From Novosphingobium sp. (GTDB taxonomy: Bacteria > Pseudomonadota > Alphaproteobacteria > Sphingomonadales > Sphingomonadaceae), in contig NZ_JAUYRV010000026.1 of the NCBI RefSeq assembly GCF_030696665.1, positions 143,330 to 207,329 of the forward strand: a stretch of DNA of 64,000 bases, read 5' to 3'. How positions within the stretch are numbered: position 1 is the stretch's first letter; each line of letters starts with the position of its first letter. Positions 8,191 through 16,434 of this stretch are shown here, piece after piece. Both the position numbers and the translations under genes were made by a program. The notes below the pieces were generated by a model that made no database searches, was not told the DNA's origin, and saw nothing but the letters and a program-made list of their open reading frames with translations.

Positions 8191-8697
8191 TCAGCGCTTC
8201 TTCGCGGCAATCGCCTCAATCTCGATCAGGAACTGCGGAGCGACAAGTGCGGCCACCTGAAAGGTTGATCGGGCTACGGTCGACGGGTTTTCTGCGGTCT
8301 TGAAGAACATCTTGAAGCCATCGTTGGCCCCGGCAAAGTCCATTTTGCCCAGCTTCGGATCGGCTGCGACGAACAGCGTCAGCTTGATCAGATCATCCAT
8401 CGCATAACCGCGCGCTTCGAGCAGGGCCTTGATCTTCGTCAGCACGCTGATGGTCTGCGTCTTCGTATCGCCAAAGTCCGCCGTTGCACCCGCCGCCGGA
8501 GGGGCGACCGGCGAGGCAAGCTGGCCCGACAGGAAGATCATGTCGGTCCCGGCCTTCACGTCCGCCGCATCAAGGATCAGCGCGCTGGGGTTCGACTGGA
8601 TCTTGGTCACTTGCGCGGAAGCAGCAGCGGGCAGGGCTGCAGCCAGCGCGCACGCGGCCAACAAGGTGTAACGGATCGGGAACAGGCCTTGCTGCAT
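8191..8697 (-). CDS. RidA/YjgF family protein, exported
   Basis: 168 residues with a signal peptide (YTLLAACALAAALPAAASAQ) followed by a RidA fold: ILDAADVKAGTDMIFLSGQLA, TKTQTISVLTKIKALLEARG, and ARSTFQVAALV...LIEIEAIA. RidA proteins hydrolyse reactive enamines/imines. The classical catalytic Arg (in the RxxxxV region) corresponds here to the ARSTFQVAAL segment. Start set at 8697 because AAGGAG lies 9 nt before the ATG and a signal peptide begins there; a longer in-frame upstream extension lacks both. It is divergent from the receptor at 9081 and has a same-length paralogue at 11665. Confidence 0.88.
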   Translation of the reverse strand: MQQGLFPIRYTLLAACALAAALPAAASAQVTKIQSNPSALILDAADVKAGTDMIFLSGQLASPVAPPAAGATADFGDTKTQTISVLTKIKALLEARGYAMDDLIKLTLFVAADPKLGKMDFAGANDGFKMFFKTAENPSTVARSTFQVAALVAPQFLIEIEAIAAKKR

Positions 8698-9080
8698 TCG
8701 AAATCTCCTTTTCAGCAGCAGGGCTGAATGACTTTCACGAAATTTGTCACGCATTCTCCTGCTGCACCACAACCTTAGGTGCGCATAGCGGTCCGCTCGA
8801 CTCCTTTGTTGGCACCCCAAACAGTGCGCAAATGCCGGAAACGTTGGCAATTTGTGGCCACACCCGCGTCAGCATCGCAGGCCCTGCGTCAAATGACGTA
8901 TGTTTTCAAACCGTAAAGAACCGAGGCTTGCGACCAAGTCGGACGTGCTGGGCGAGGCGGTGAAGTTCACCTGCCAGCATGTTTCGGTCGCAATAAAGAC
9001 CGGAGGAGCAAGGCAGAAATGCCCGCGTGTACCATCCGGCATCGTTTCGGGAGAGGTCGACAACCATCAGGGGGTTCATG
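8698..9080. other. Divergent intergenic region (ridA / receptor)
   Basis: 383 nt without a convincing gene. It contains the CGTCA-AA-TGACG palindrome at 8887-8898 and purine-rich stretches before the receptor start. Both divergent promoters should lie here. Confidence 0.6.
8885..8900. promoter_or_regulatory. Palindromic operator candidate TNCGTCA-NN-TGACGTA (copy 1)
   Basis: CGTCA-AA-TGACG, about 180-190 nt from each of the divergent ridA and receptor starts. A longer perfect version occurs at 14904-14921. No regulator gene is adjacent; the binding factor is unknown. Confidence 0.45.
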
Positions 9081-11588
9081 ATGTCGACCGTATTCAGAGC
9101 AGTTCGTACAGCTCTTCTTGTCACAAGCTCGGCTTTTCTGGCCGTTTCCCAAGCTCAGGCTCAGGAATCTCCGGCAGACGAACAGCCGGTGACTGATGAG
9201 ATCATCGTAACCGGATCGCGCGGCGCAGGCGGATCGGCCGCTGATTCCGCAGCGCCTGTCACGTTGCTTAGCGCAGATTCCCTTGCGCGGGTCGGCCAGC
9301 CCAACCTTAACCAGGCGCTGACCCAACTCGTCCCGTCGTTCACGGCGCAGACGCAGGGCACCGATATGTCCAACTTCTCGCTGAGCGCGCGCTTGCGCGG
9401 CCTCAGCCCGAACCACACGCTGGTCATGGTCAACGGCAAGCGTCGCCACGGCTCGGCCATTCTGCAGGTCATTTCCGGCCCGTTTCAGGGTTCGGCCGCA
9501 CCTTCGATCGATCTGATTCCGCCCGATGCCGTGCAGCGCATCGAAATCCTGCAGGAAGGCGCTGCTGCGCAATACGGGTCTGATGCCATCGCGGGCGTCA
9601 TCAACATCATGCTGAAAAGCAGCGATACCGGTGCCAGCGTTCGCGCGCAGGCCGGGCAGTTCTACGATGGCGAGGGCGAGACCTATTCGGTCAGCGGCAA
9701 TCTTGGCTATGCGCTGGGCGACAATGGCTTTTTCAACCTGACGCTGTTTCATCGCCGCAATGACTACACATTCCTTGGCGATGGCCAGATTGTGGTCAAG
9801 GACATCAATGGTAACGTCAATACCTCGGTCCCGGCGGCATTCCAGACAGTTTATGCCGGACTTGATCTTGCCAATATCAACGGCGGGCAGGCCAAATCCG
9901 CGCTGTCGGTTGCTTTCTTCAATGCTGGCTATGATCTGGGCGGGGTGGAGGTCTATGCTTTTGGTGACATCGCCCGCCGCGATGGCAGCGCCAAGCAGGG
10001 CTACCGTCCACCCAACCGCGTCTGCACAAGCTCGTCGAACCCCGCATCGTGCTTCCAGAACACCGGCCTGACCGGCTTCGTGCCGCTACAGGAAGTGACG
10101 CAGGATGAATGGTCCCTCACAGGCGGCGTTCGCGGGGAAGCGGGCGGCTGGAACTGGGATCTTTCGGCAGAATACGGCAGCGATCGCAACGACATTTCCA
10201 CCACGGAATCCGTCAACCGCTCGCTCTATATCAACACCGGCCAAAGCCCGACGTCGTTCTACGACGGCTTCTTCAAGCTCACCCAGTTCGTTTCCACGCT
10301 TGACCTGAAAAAGGAATACGACGTTGGCATGGCCGAGCCACTGACCGTGGCCTTCGGCGGCGAATATCGGCGCGAGACGTATGAGATCGGGCAGGGCGAC
10401 AATCTGTCGACCTACTTCGAAGGTGGCCAGTCATTCCCCGGCTTTGCCGCAAGCGATGCTGGCAAATATGATCGCAACGCCAAGGCGGTGTACCTGAACT
10501 TCATCGCAAAGCCGTCTGACGCATTCACCGTCGACCTTGCCGGTCGTTATGAAGATTACAGCGATTTCGGCGATACGCTGATCGGCAAGATCACCGCGCG
10601 CTATGATTTCAGCCCTGCCTTCGCACTGCGCGGCACGGCCAGCACTGGCTTCCGCGCGCCGACGCTGGCGGAATCGAACTACTCGGCAACCAACGTCGCA
10701 CCAACCAGCGCTACCGTGCAGTTGCCGCCAAACTCCACCGCATCGGCCATCCTCGGCTTCGGCTCGCTGCGGCCGGAAAAGGCGACCAACTTCTCAGGCG
10801 GTCTGGTGCTGCGCCCAGTTGATAAACTGGTGGCCACGATTGATGCCTACTACATCAAGATCAAGGACCGCATTGCGGGCACCTCGACCATTCGCGGCAT
10901 AGTCAACGGCACGCCGCAGACCAACCTCGTCAACGGCATGACCGCCTTTGCTGCCGTCAACGCCGCTATTGCCGCACGCGGCGTTACGCTGGATTCAGCA
11001 GTTAACACCATTGGCGTCGCCACCTTTACCAACGGCATCGACACGCGCACGTGGGGCATCGATTTCCAGGCACGCTATCCGGTCGAACTCGGCATGGGTC
11101 GCCTCGATCTGACGCTGAGCGCGAACTACAACAAGACCGACGTGGTCGAAAACCGCATCGGCACGCTCTTCAACACGCAGGCCGAAAGCTTCCTTGAAAC
11201 CGCGCAGCCCAAGTACAAGGTGCTGCTCGATACCACGTTCACTTCGGGCCGGTTCAGCGCCACGGTGCGCCAGTCCTATCAGGGCAAGGCATCGATCCTC
11301 GTAAACCCGGCGATCAGCGGTTTCGGTCCCTATGAAGGCGTGGTCAAGGCAACGCCGCTGACCGATGTCGAACTGTCCTATGACCTGACCGACAGCCTGA
11401 CTTTCGCCATCGGTGCCAACAACCTGTTCGACAAGACGCCCGAAATTCCGGGTCTCGTGCCGACCACGGTGGCACCCGGCGTCTCGCCCTACATCAACGG
11501 ATCGGGCACGGTGAATTCGCCTTATGGCCACGGTACTTACGGCACCAACGGCGGCTTCTACTATGCCCGCATGGCGCTGACGTTCTGA
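9081..11588 (+). CDS. TonB-dependent receptor (large, CirA-like plug)
   Basis: 835 residues. Signal peptide ends at SQAQAQ; TonB box-like DEIIVTG follows. The plug has NLNQALTQLVPSF, RLRGLSPNHTLVMVNGKRRH, VQRIEILQEGAAAQYGSDAIAGVINI; the barrel ends in ARMALTF with terminal Phe. Two ATG codons are adjacent (9078, 9081); GGGGG ends at 9074, so 9081 has the better spacing. The gene leads a same-strand group with ridA, a cytochrome c and an amine oxidase gene, so the ligand may be an amine-containing compound rather than iron. This is inference: no Fur-like box was seen here. Confidence 0.92.
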   Translation: MSTVFRAVRTALLVTSSAFLAVSQAQAQESPADEQPVTDEIIVTGSRGAGGSAADSAAPVTLLSADSLARVGQPNLNQALTQLVPSFTAQTQGTDMSNFSLSARLRGLSPNHTLVMVNGKRRHGSAILQVISGPFQGSAAPSIDLIPPDAVQRIEILQEGAAAQYGSDAIAGVINIMLKSSDTGASVRAQAGQFYDGEGETYSVSGNLGYALGDNGFFNLTLFHRRNDYTFLGDGQIVVKDINGNVNTSVPAAFQTVYAGLDLANINGGQAKSALSVAFFNAGYDLGGVEVYAFGDIARRDGSAKQGYRPPNRVCTSSSNPASCFQNTGLTGFVPLQEVTQDEWSLTGGVRGEAGGWNWDLSAEYGSDRNDISTTESVNRSLYINTGQSPTSFYDGFFKLTQFVSTLDLKKEYDVGMAEPLTVAFGGEYRRETYEIGQGDNLSTYFEGGQSFPGFAASDAGKYDRNAKAVYLNFIAKPSDAFTVDLAGRYEDYSDFGDTLIGKITARYDFSPAFALRGTASTGFRAPTLAESNYSATNVAPTSATVQLPPNSTASAILGFGSLRPEKATNFSGGLVLRPVDKLVATIDAYYIKIKDRIAGTSTIRGIVNGTPQTNLVNGMTAFAAVNAAIAARGVTLDSAVNTIGVATFTNGIDTRTWGIDFQARYPVELGMGRLDLTLSANYNKTDVVENRIGTLFNTQAESFLETAQPKYKVLLDTTFTSGRFSATVRQSYQGKASILVNPAISGFGPYEGVVKATPLTDVELSYDLTDSLTFAIGANNLFDKTPEIPGLVPTTVAPGVSPYINGSGTVNSPYGHGTYGTNGGFYYARMALTF

Positions 11589-11596
11589 TGCTGGCC

Positions 11597-11625
11597 GGGG
11601 CGGCGCTGCCTTGGCGGCCCGCCCC
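11597..11625 (+). terminator. Stem-loop between receptor and ridA (attenuator or weak terminator)
   Basis: GGGGCGG (11597-11603) pairs with CCGCCCC (11619-11625) just after the receptor stop. There is no T-run, so it may stabilise the upstream message or reduce read-through rather than terminate. Confidence 0.4.
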
Positions 11626-11664
11626 AACCCTTGCAAATTGCATGAAGTTCGAGGCGATTATTCC

Positions 11665-12171
11665 ATGAACAAACTCATCCTTACCACGCTCGCCGCTACG
11701 CTTTCGTTCGCGGTTGCTACGCCTGCGATTGCCGCCTCGGCCAAGGCCAAGCCGCAAGTCACCCGTACAAAGGCCCGGCCCGATGCAATCATCGCGTCAT
11801 CGGCCACGGTTCCGCCCGGCAGCACGCTGGTATTCCTTTCCGGCTCGGTCGCCAGCCCGCTCGATCCGGCCAAGCCTGACGATCTGGGTACCACCGGCCA
11901 GCAGACGCTTTCCATCCTTACCAAGATCAAGGCGCAGCTTGAAGGCATGGGCCTTGGCATGGGCGACGTGGTGAAGATGACCGTGTTCCTCGTTGGCATT
12001 CCCGAAAACGGAGGCCGTATGGATGCTCCGGCCATGAACGAGGTGTTCAAGACCTTCTTCGGAACGGCAGAACAGCCCAACAGCCCGACCCGGTCAACCG
12101 TTCAGGTGGCAGCGCTCGGCCGTCCGAATGTGCTGGTCGAGATCGAAGCGATCGTCGCCAAAGCCAACTGA
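11665..12171 (+). CDS. RidA/YjgF family protein, exported (second copy)
   Basis: 168 residues, the same length as the protein encoded at 8191. A signal peptide (TTLAATLSFAVATPAIAA) is followed by the RidA domain: DAIIASSATVPPGSTLVFLSG, TTGQQTLSILTKIKAQLEGMG, PTRSTVQVAALGRPNVLVEIEAI. It probably hydrolyses imines or enamines in the periplasm. The start at 11665 is supported by GAGGCG upstream and by the signal peptide. The cytochrome c gene begins 8 nt after its stop, and the amine oxidase gene is next, which suggests it handles the imine product of that enzyme. Confidence 0.88.
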   Translation: MNKLILTTLAATLSFAVATPAIAASAKAKPQVTRTKARPDAIIASSATVPPGSTLVFLSGSVASPLDPAKPDDLGTTGQQTLSILTKIKAQLEGMGLGMGDVVKMTVFLVGIPENGGRMDAPAMNEVFKTFFGTAEQPNSPTRSTVQVAALGRPNVLVEIEAIVAKAN

Positions 12172-12179
12172 CCGGGGCA

Positions 12180-12626
12180 ATGATGATGAACCAAATGCTT
12201 CGCTACGGTTCGCTTGCCTTTGGTGTTGCTGCGCTGGCAGCCACGGTTGCCCTGCGCGCGCAGGATGCGCCGGGTGGCGGCCCCACGGCGGTCGAAGTGT
12301 CGGGCGAGGGCAAGGAAGTCTACGAACAGATCTGTCAGGCCTGCCACATGGCCGATGCCAAAGGCGGTGGCGGAGCGGGTGCGGTGATCCCGGCGCTGGC
12401 GGGCAACCCGCGCCTCGCCGACAAGGACTATCCCACCGTGATCCTGCTCAAAGGCCGGGGCGGGATGCCGTGGTTCTCCGACATTCTGACGCCTGAACAG
12501 ATGGCCGCCGTGCTCACTTACGTGCGCGGCCATTTCAACGATTACCAGGACCCGGTCACCGTTGCCGATATCGAGCGGGTGACCACCGCATCGCCGCCGG
12601 TGCCCGATTGCAATTGCACACAGTGA
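12180..12626 (+). CDS. Periplasmic c-type cytochrome (monohaem)
   Basis: 148 residues with an N-terminal signal (LAFGVAALAATVALRAQ), one haem-binding motif CQACH near residue 52, and a distal Met candidate in GRGGMPWFSDILTPEQMAAVLTYVR, the usual class I cytochrome c arrangement. The C-terminus has a short CNC tail (PDCNCTQ). It lies between ridA and the amine oxidase gene in one operon, so it is the likely electron acceptor for the flavoenzyme. Several ATGs lie together at the start; 12180 is the first. Confidence 0.92.
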   Translation: MMMNQMLRYGSLAFGVAALAATVALRAQDAPGGGPTAVEVSGEGKEVYEQICQACHMADAKGGGGAGAVIPALAGNPRLADKDYPTVILLKGRGGMPWFSDILTPEQMAAVLTYVRGHFNDYQDPVTVADIERVTTASPPVPDCNCTQ

Positions 12627-12666
12627 CTGGACGCATTCCGGGGCCGCTGGCCCCAAGGGGGATTTG

Positions 12667-14259
12667 ATGGACCACACCATATTGCCGCAGACGCGGCGCG
12701 AACTGCTCTCGATGATCGGCAAGGCGGGCGGCGGTGTTGCCATGTATCAGGCGATGACCGCACTTGGCCATGCCGCCGAAACGCAGTTCTCCGGCCCGCC
12801 CGCGCTTGCCGGTGCGCGCAAGGGGGCCAGCGTGCTGGTGCTGGGCGCGGGCCTTGCCGGAATGCTGGCCGCGCATGAATTGACCAAGGCCGGGTACAAG
12901 GTCCAGGTGCTGGAATTTCAGGACCGGCCCGGCGGCCGCAACTATTCGATCCGGGGTGGCGACAAGGTGGTCGAGACCGACGGAACGGTGCAGGACTGCA
13001 ATTTCGCGCCGGGCAACTACCTCAATCCCGGCCCGTGGCGCATCCCGCATCACCACCGAACCTTGCTGCACTATTGCAAGGCTTTGGGGGTTGAGCTGGA
13101 GCCGTTTATCCAGTTGAACCACAACGCTTTTGTCCACCGCACCAAGGCTTTTGGCGGAAAGCCGCAGCGCTATCGTGAAGTGGCGACAGACTTCAAGGGC
13201 CACGTTTCCGAACTGATGGGCAAGGCGCTCAATGCCGGATCTCTGGACGACAAGCTGACCAAGGAAGACAAGGACAAGCTGCTTGTGGCGATGCGCGAAT
13301 GGGGCGCGCTGGACAAGAACATGGCCTATACCGGCGACCTGAAGGTTGCCTCACAGCGCGGCTATGATCGCGCGCCGGGCGGAGGCGTTGGTGGCGCGCC
13401 AACGCCGTCTGCGGTCAACAGCCTGTCCGATACGCTGTCGTCCAATGTGTGGACGCAAATGGGCTTCTTCTTCAACTACGTGATGCAGACCACGATGTTC
13501 CAGCCCAAGGGGGGCATGGACATGATCGGCAAGGCCTTCTTCAAGCAGGTCGGCAAGCTGGTTCGGCTCAATACCCGCGTCACCGCCATCGCCCAGAATG
13601 ATCAGGGCGTCAGCGTTTCATGGGAAGATACCAAGACCGGGCAGAAGGGTGTTGCGGCGGCGGACTACTGCGTCTGCACGATCCCCGCCACGATCCTCAA
13701 CCAGATCGACATTCAGGTCGGCCCGGCGATGAAAGCGGCGCTGAAAGCCTTGCCCTATTCGAACTCGGTCAAGATCGGCCTCGAAATGAAGCGGCGCTTC
13801 TGGGAAGAAGACTATTCGATCTACGGCGGGCACAGCTTTACCGATCAGGCGATCAGCCTGATTTCCTACCCCAACAACAACTTCTTCAAGGATGGCTCGG
13901 CTGTGCTGCTCGGTGCGTTTGCGGGCGGAGCAGGGGGCTACCAGCTTGCGGGCATGACCCCGGCACAGCGCATCGAGGCAGCGCTGGTGCAGGGTTCGGT
14001 GTTTCACCCGGCCGAATATCGCAAGGAATTTGCCTCGGGCGTCGCCTTCGCGTGGAGCCGCGCGCCGTGGATCATGGGCTGCTGCGCCACATGGACCGAG
14101 GAAAGCCGCGCGGCACACTACCAGAACCTGTGCGCCTTGGACGGGCGCATTGTTTTGGCAGGCGAACACGCCTCATATTACGGCTGCTGGATGGAGGGTG
14201 CGCTGCTATCGTCGCTTGATGCAATTACCCGCCTGCACCAGCGGGCACAGGCGGCGTAA
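12667..14259 (+). CDS. FAD-dependent amine oxidase/dehydrogenase with Tat-like signal
   Basis: 530 residues. The N-terminus has twin arginines (TRRELLSMIG), a Tat-like signal. The dinucleotide-binding Rossmann motif VLVLGAGLAGMLAAHELTKAGYKVQVLE starts near residue 56, followed by RPGGR. A C-terminal FAD contact block (LAGEHASYYGCWMEGALLSS) matches flavin monoamine oxidases. It should oxidise an amine or amino acid to an imine in the periplasm, passing electrons to the cytochrome c encoded just upstream. The start ATG at 12667 has AAGGGGG 6-12 nt upstream. Substrate unknown; L-amino acid oxidase is an alternative. Confidence 0.88.
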   Translation: MDHTILPQTRRELLSMIGKAGGGVAMYQAMTALGHAAETQFSGPPALAGARKGASVLVLGAGLAGMLAAHELTKAGYKVQVLEFQDRPGGRNYSIRGGDKVVETDGTVQDCNFAPGNYLNPGPWRIPHHHRTLLHYCKALGVELEPFIQLNHNAFVHRTKAFGGKPQRYREVATDFKGHVSELMGKALNAGSLDDKLTKEDKDKLLVAMREWGALDKNMAYTGDLKVASQRGYDRAPGGGVGGAPTPSAVNSLSDTLSSNVWTQMGFFFNYVMQTTMFQPKGGMDMIGKAFFKQVGKLVRLNTRVTAIAQNDQGVSVSWEDTKTGQKGVAAADYCVCTIPATILNQIDIQVGPAMKAALKALPYSNSVKIGLEMKRRFWEEDYSIYGGHSFTDQAISLISYPNNNFFKDGSAVLLGAFAGGAGGYQLAGMTPAQRIEAALVQGSVFHPAEYRKEFASGVAFAWSRAPWIMGCCATWTEESRAAHYQNLCALDGRIVLAGEHASYYGCWMEGALLSSLDAITRLHQRAQAA

Positions 14260-14267
14260 ATCACAGG

Positions 14268-14297
14268 CGAGGCCGAACGCTCAAAGCGCCGGCCTCG
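14268..14297. terminator. Bidirectional stem-loop between convergent genes
   Basis: CGAGGCCG (14268-14275) and CGGCCTCG (14290-14297) form a perfect 8-bp stem between the convergent amine oxidase and UrcA genes. No strong T-run on either side. Confidence 0.5.
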
Positions 14298-14309
14298 TCA
14301 GTCCGTGTC

Positions 14310-14621
14310 TCAGAGACCGGCCATCCGCTGGCTCTTGGCGGCATCGGTCAGAGCGGCAATTTTTACCGCAGCATCGTTGCGCAGTTCGCGGCGGCATTTG
14401 AGATCAGGCATCGGGCCGCTGCTTATGCGGTCGGAAGGGTTGCAGGCCTCGATCACGGCGAGGTCGATGTGCTTGCGCAGCTTGGCCACCTGCGAAGGGT
14501 TCGTCAGGTCGTAGCCTTCGCTCGAAATGGCGAGGTTGAACTTTTCGCGCGGTCCGGCGAAAGCCGGGCTGGACAGGCACAGCAGCGAAACAGCCGAAAC
14601 GGCTGCAAGGGCGATCTTCAT
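14310..14621 (-). CDS. UrcA family protein
   Basis: 103 residues with a signal peptide (AAVSAVSLLCLSSPAFA) and the UrcA pattern: SSEGYDLTNPSQVAKLRKHIDLAVIEAC, then a second Cys (LKCRRE) that could form a disulphide. UrcA proteins are small exported proteins of unknown function common in sphingomonads and Caulobacter. Single-gene unit, convergent with the amine oxidase gene. Confidence 0.8.
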   Translation of the reverse strand: MKIALAAVSAVSLLCLSSPAFAGPREKFNLAISSEGYDLTNPSQVAKLRKHIDLAVIEACNPSDRISSGPMPDLKCRRELRNDAAVKIAALTDAAKSQRMAGL

Positions 14622-14972
14622 GGCGTTTCTCCTGCGAAGGACATGGACCGTTTACGGCCCTTATTGCTTCCGGGGTAACGGCTCTTGCCAACAAGCCTTG
14701 TACTTTCCGGACAAGCGTCAAGATACGCCACGATTCGTTGCTAGACAAGCCAGCGCGTAGTGCGAATTGCGATCTGGAAAAGACATGAGGTATGCGATTT
14801 AAGATGCTGAAAAATATATAGATATTACGCGATGCCTAGATCGTATGTGATGTAGGCTGGCCGGGTTCGGTAATACCGCTTCAAAATCCCGAATCAGACC
14901 GCAATACGTCAACTGACGTATGCGGGCCTGTTGAGTCAGGCCTCTCACCCCAATTGCCCCCAGCGCGGCTGT
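14622..14972. other. Intergenic region between urcA-like gene and cellulose operon end
   Basis: 351 nt with no convincing gene. An AT-rich stretch (about 14795-14830) may be promoter DNA for the leftward UrcA gene. The perfect palindrome at 14904-14921 lies within it. Confidence 0.6.
14904..14921. promoter_or_regulatory. Palindromic operator candidate ATACGTCA-NN-TGACGTAT (copy 2)
   Basis: A perfect 8-bp inverted repeat with a 2-nt spacer. It shares TnCGTCA-NN-TGACGTA with the site at 8885-8900. It lies 283 nt upstream of the UrcA start and 52 nt beyond the cellulase stop. Confidence 0.5.
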
Positions 14973-15995
14973 TCAGTCAAGGCCAAGGCTGAGGAGCTGC
15001 AGGATGGCCGAATAGTAGTCCTGCGCCAATGCATCGGGCTGCGCGGTTCCCAGCGTTCGCGCCAGCACCGCCATCCCCCCTGCCGAAAGCGCGTAGGGTG
15101 CTGTCTCGCCCGATTGCGCATCGATCCACGCGGGCACTTGTGCTCCGCTGGCCAAGACGCTGCGCCACCATGCGGTGACCGTTTCCGCCACCGCCATGCG
15201 GCGGCCTGCGCTGGCGTAAAGCGGCACGCGGATCGCATCGAAGCCGAAGCGTGCGGGCTTGTCATGGGCTGGGGAGAGCTTGCCATCTGCCGCCATCTCG
15301 AACCAGTCCACCGGCAGTGCCAGCGGGCCAAAACGCGCCGCTGTCAGCAGTTTAACCCCATCGTCGATCACCGATGCCCACACCGCATCACCATCGAGTG
15401 CGGCAAAGGCATCAAGCGCGGACCAGATGTAGTAGGACGGGTTGATGACCGTCCGACGCGCGTCGGCAAAGCCCTCCAGCCCCGGCAGCAGCACCAGATG
15501 GCCTGCGCGCTCCACCACGAGCCGCGTGCGGATTGCGCTGCGGATTTCGGCTGAGCGGCGGGCATAGGCAGGCTTGTTCCACCGCTTGGCGGCGCGGGCC
15601 AGCGCCCAGGCGATCAGGATGTCGCCATCGGTCGCATTGTTGCGATCTGCCACCGCCACCGTTTCGCGCGGGTCGTATTTCCATGCGTGAAGCGCCACGT
15701 CGTCACGGGCCAGCGTCTGTGCCGTCCATGTGGCAAGCGAATCAAAAGTTTCGCGGTCGTTGTTAAGGCTAGCCAGCAACATGCCATAGCCTTGGCCCTC
15801 GCTGTGGCTGATGTTGCCATTGCCATTGTCGATCACGCGCCCGGCGGGTGTGATGAAGCGTTCGCGGAATTCCGGCCAGAACCCCTGCCGCGCCTTGGCG
15901 TTGCCGCTGGGCACCTTGGCACAGGCCGCGGTCAGCGTGGCGACGCTGCCCAGAATGAAATCGCGCCGGTCAAAGCGCAGGGAATCAAAGGCCAT
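14973..15995 (-). CDS. bcsZ: Glycosyl hydrolase family 8 cellulase of the cellulose operon (BcsZ-like)
   Basis: 340 residues. N-terminus MAFDSLRFDRRDFILGSVATLTAACA is a Tat/lipoprotein-like leader (RRDF...AAC). GH8 features: the general-acid Glu in SHSEGQGYGMLLAS, ATDGDILIAWALARA, and PSYYIWSALDAFA. It cleaves beta-1,4-glucan in the periplasm, trimming or editing cellulose during export. The start at 15995 overlaps the BcsD-like stop by 11 nt; the frame stays open upstream but that part is inside the other gene and has no family similarity. It is the last gene of the operon. Confidence 0.9.
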   Translation of the reverse strand: MAFDSLRFDRRDFILGSVATLTAACAKVPSGNAKARQGFWPEFRERFITPAGRVIDNGNGNISHSEGQGYGMLLASLNNDRETFDSLATWTAQTLARDDVALHAWKYDPRETVAVADRNNATDGDILIAWALARAAKRWNKPAYARRSAEIRSAIRTRLVVERAGHLVLLPGLEGFADARRTVINPSYYIWSALDAFAALDGDAVWASVIDDGVKLLTAARFGPLALPVDWFEMAADGKLSPAHDKPARFGFDAIRVPLYASAGRRMAVAETVTAWWRSVLASGAQVPAWIDAQSGETAPYALSAGGMAVLARTLGTAQPDALAQDYYSAILQLLSLGLD

Positions 15996-16434
15996 GACGC
16001 AGTTCGATGGTCCGTTCATGCCAGACGGCAGAAGTCTGAACGCCCGGCGCGCTGCCAAGGGCGCGGAAGCAGGCATCGCAAGCGCCGCGCAGGATTTCCA
16101 GCAGGAAGGGGCGTGCGGTGGGTGACAGCACGTCGGGGCGCATGAGGCCCGGATCGTGTTCGACAACCAGCGCCGCTTCTTCGGCGTGCAGACGGCATTC
16201 GCCAAGGCCCAGATCGCTCCAGAGGCGGTTTAGGTGCATCTCTAGGTCGTTCAGGTCTGTCACCTGATCAAGCCGCAAACGCGCCGCCAGGCGCTGCCCA
16301 AGCGCAAAGCCGAAGCCCGCGATTTGCTGCGCCGAGGCCGCGTCGGCCAGTTCGGCAACCACTTCCGACAGGATCAGCGGAACGCCCGGCGAGCGGGTGC
16401 TGCCAAAGGCTTCGCGCAGGGGCATCTGGATCAC
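15985..16434 (-). CDS. bcsD: Cellulose synthase subunit D-like protein
   Basis: 149 residues, close in length to Komagataeibacter BcsD (156). It has the helical pattern NDLEMHLNRLWSDLGLGECRLHAEEAALVVEHDPGL near residues 61-95, like the BcsD segment before its conserved acidic patch. BcsD forms a periplasmic octamer that guides glucan bundles. Start is a GTG at 16434 overlapping the bcsC stop as GTGA, with GGAGG exactly 6 nt upstream, better placed than the ATG three codons later. The name rests on position, length and weak similarity. Confidence 0.7.
   Translation of the reverse strand: MIQMPLREAFGSTRSPGVPLILSEVVAELADAASAQQIAGFGFALGQRLAARLRLDQVTDLNDLEMHLNRLWSDLGLGECRLHAEEAALVVEHDPGLMRPDVLSPTARPFLLEILRGACDACFRALGSAPGVQTSAVWHERTIELRHGL

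Noticed and set aside
14973..16205. Longer N-terminus for the GH8 cellulase, starting upstream of 15995
   Set aside because: The extra part lies wholly inside the BcsD-like gene in another frame, while the Tat/lipoprotein-like leader begins at 15995.
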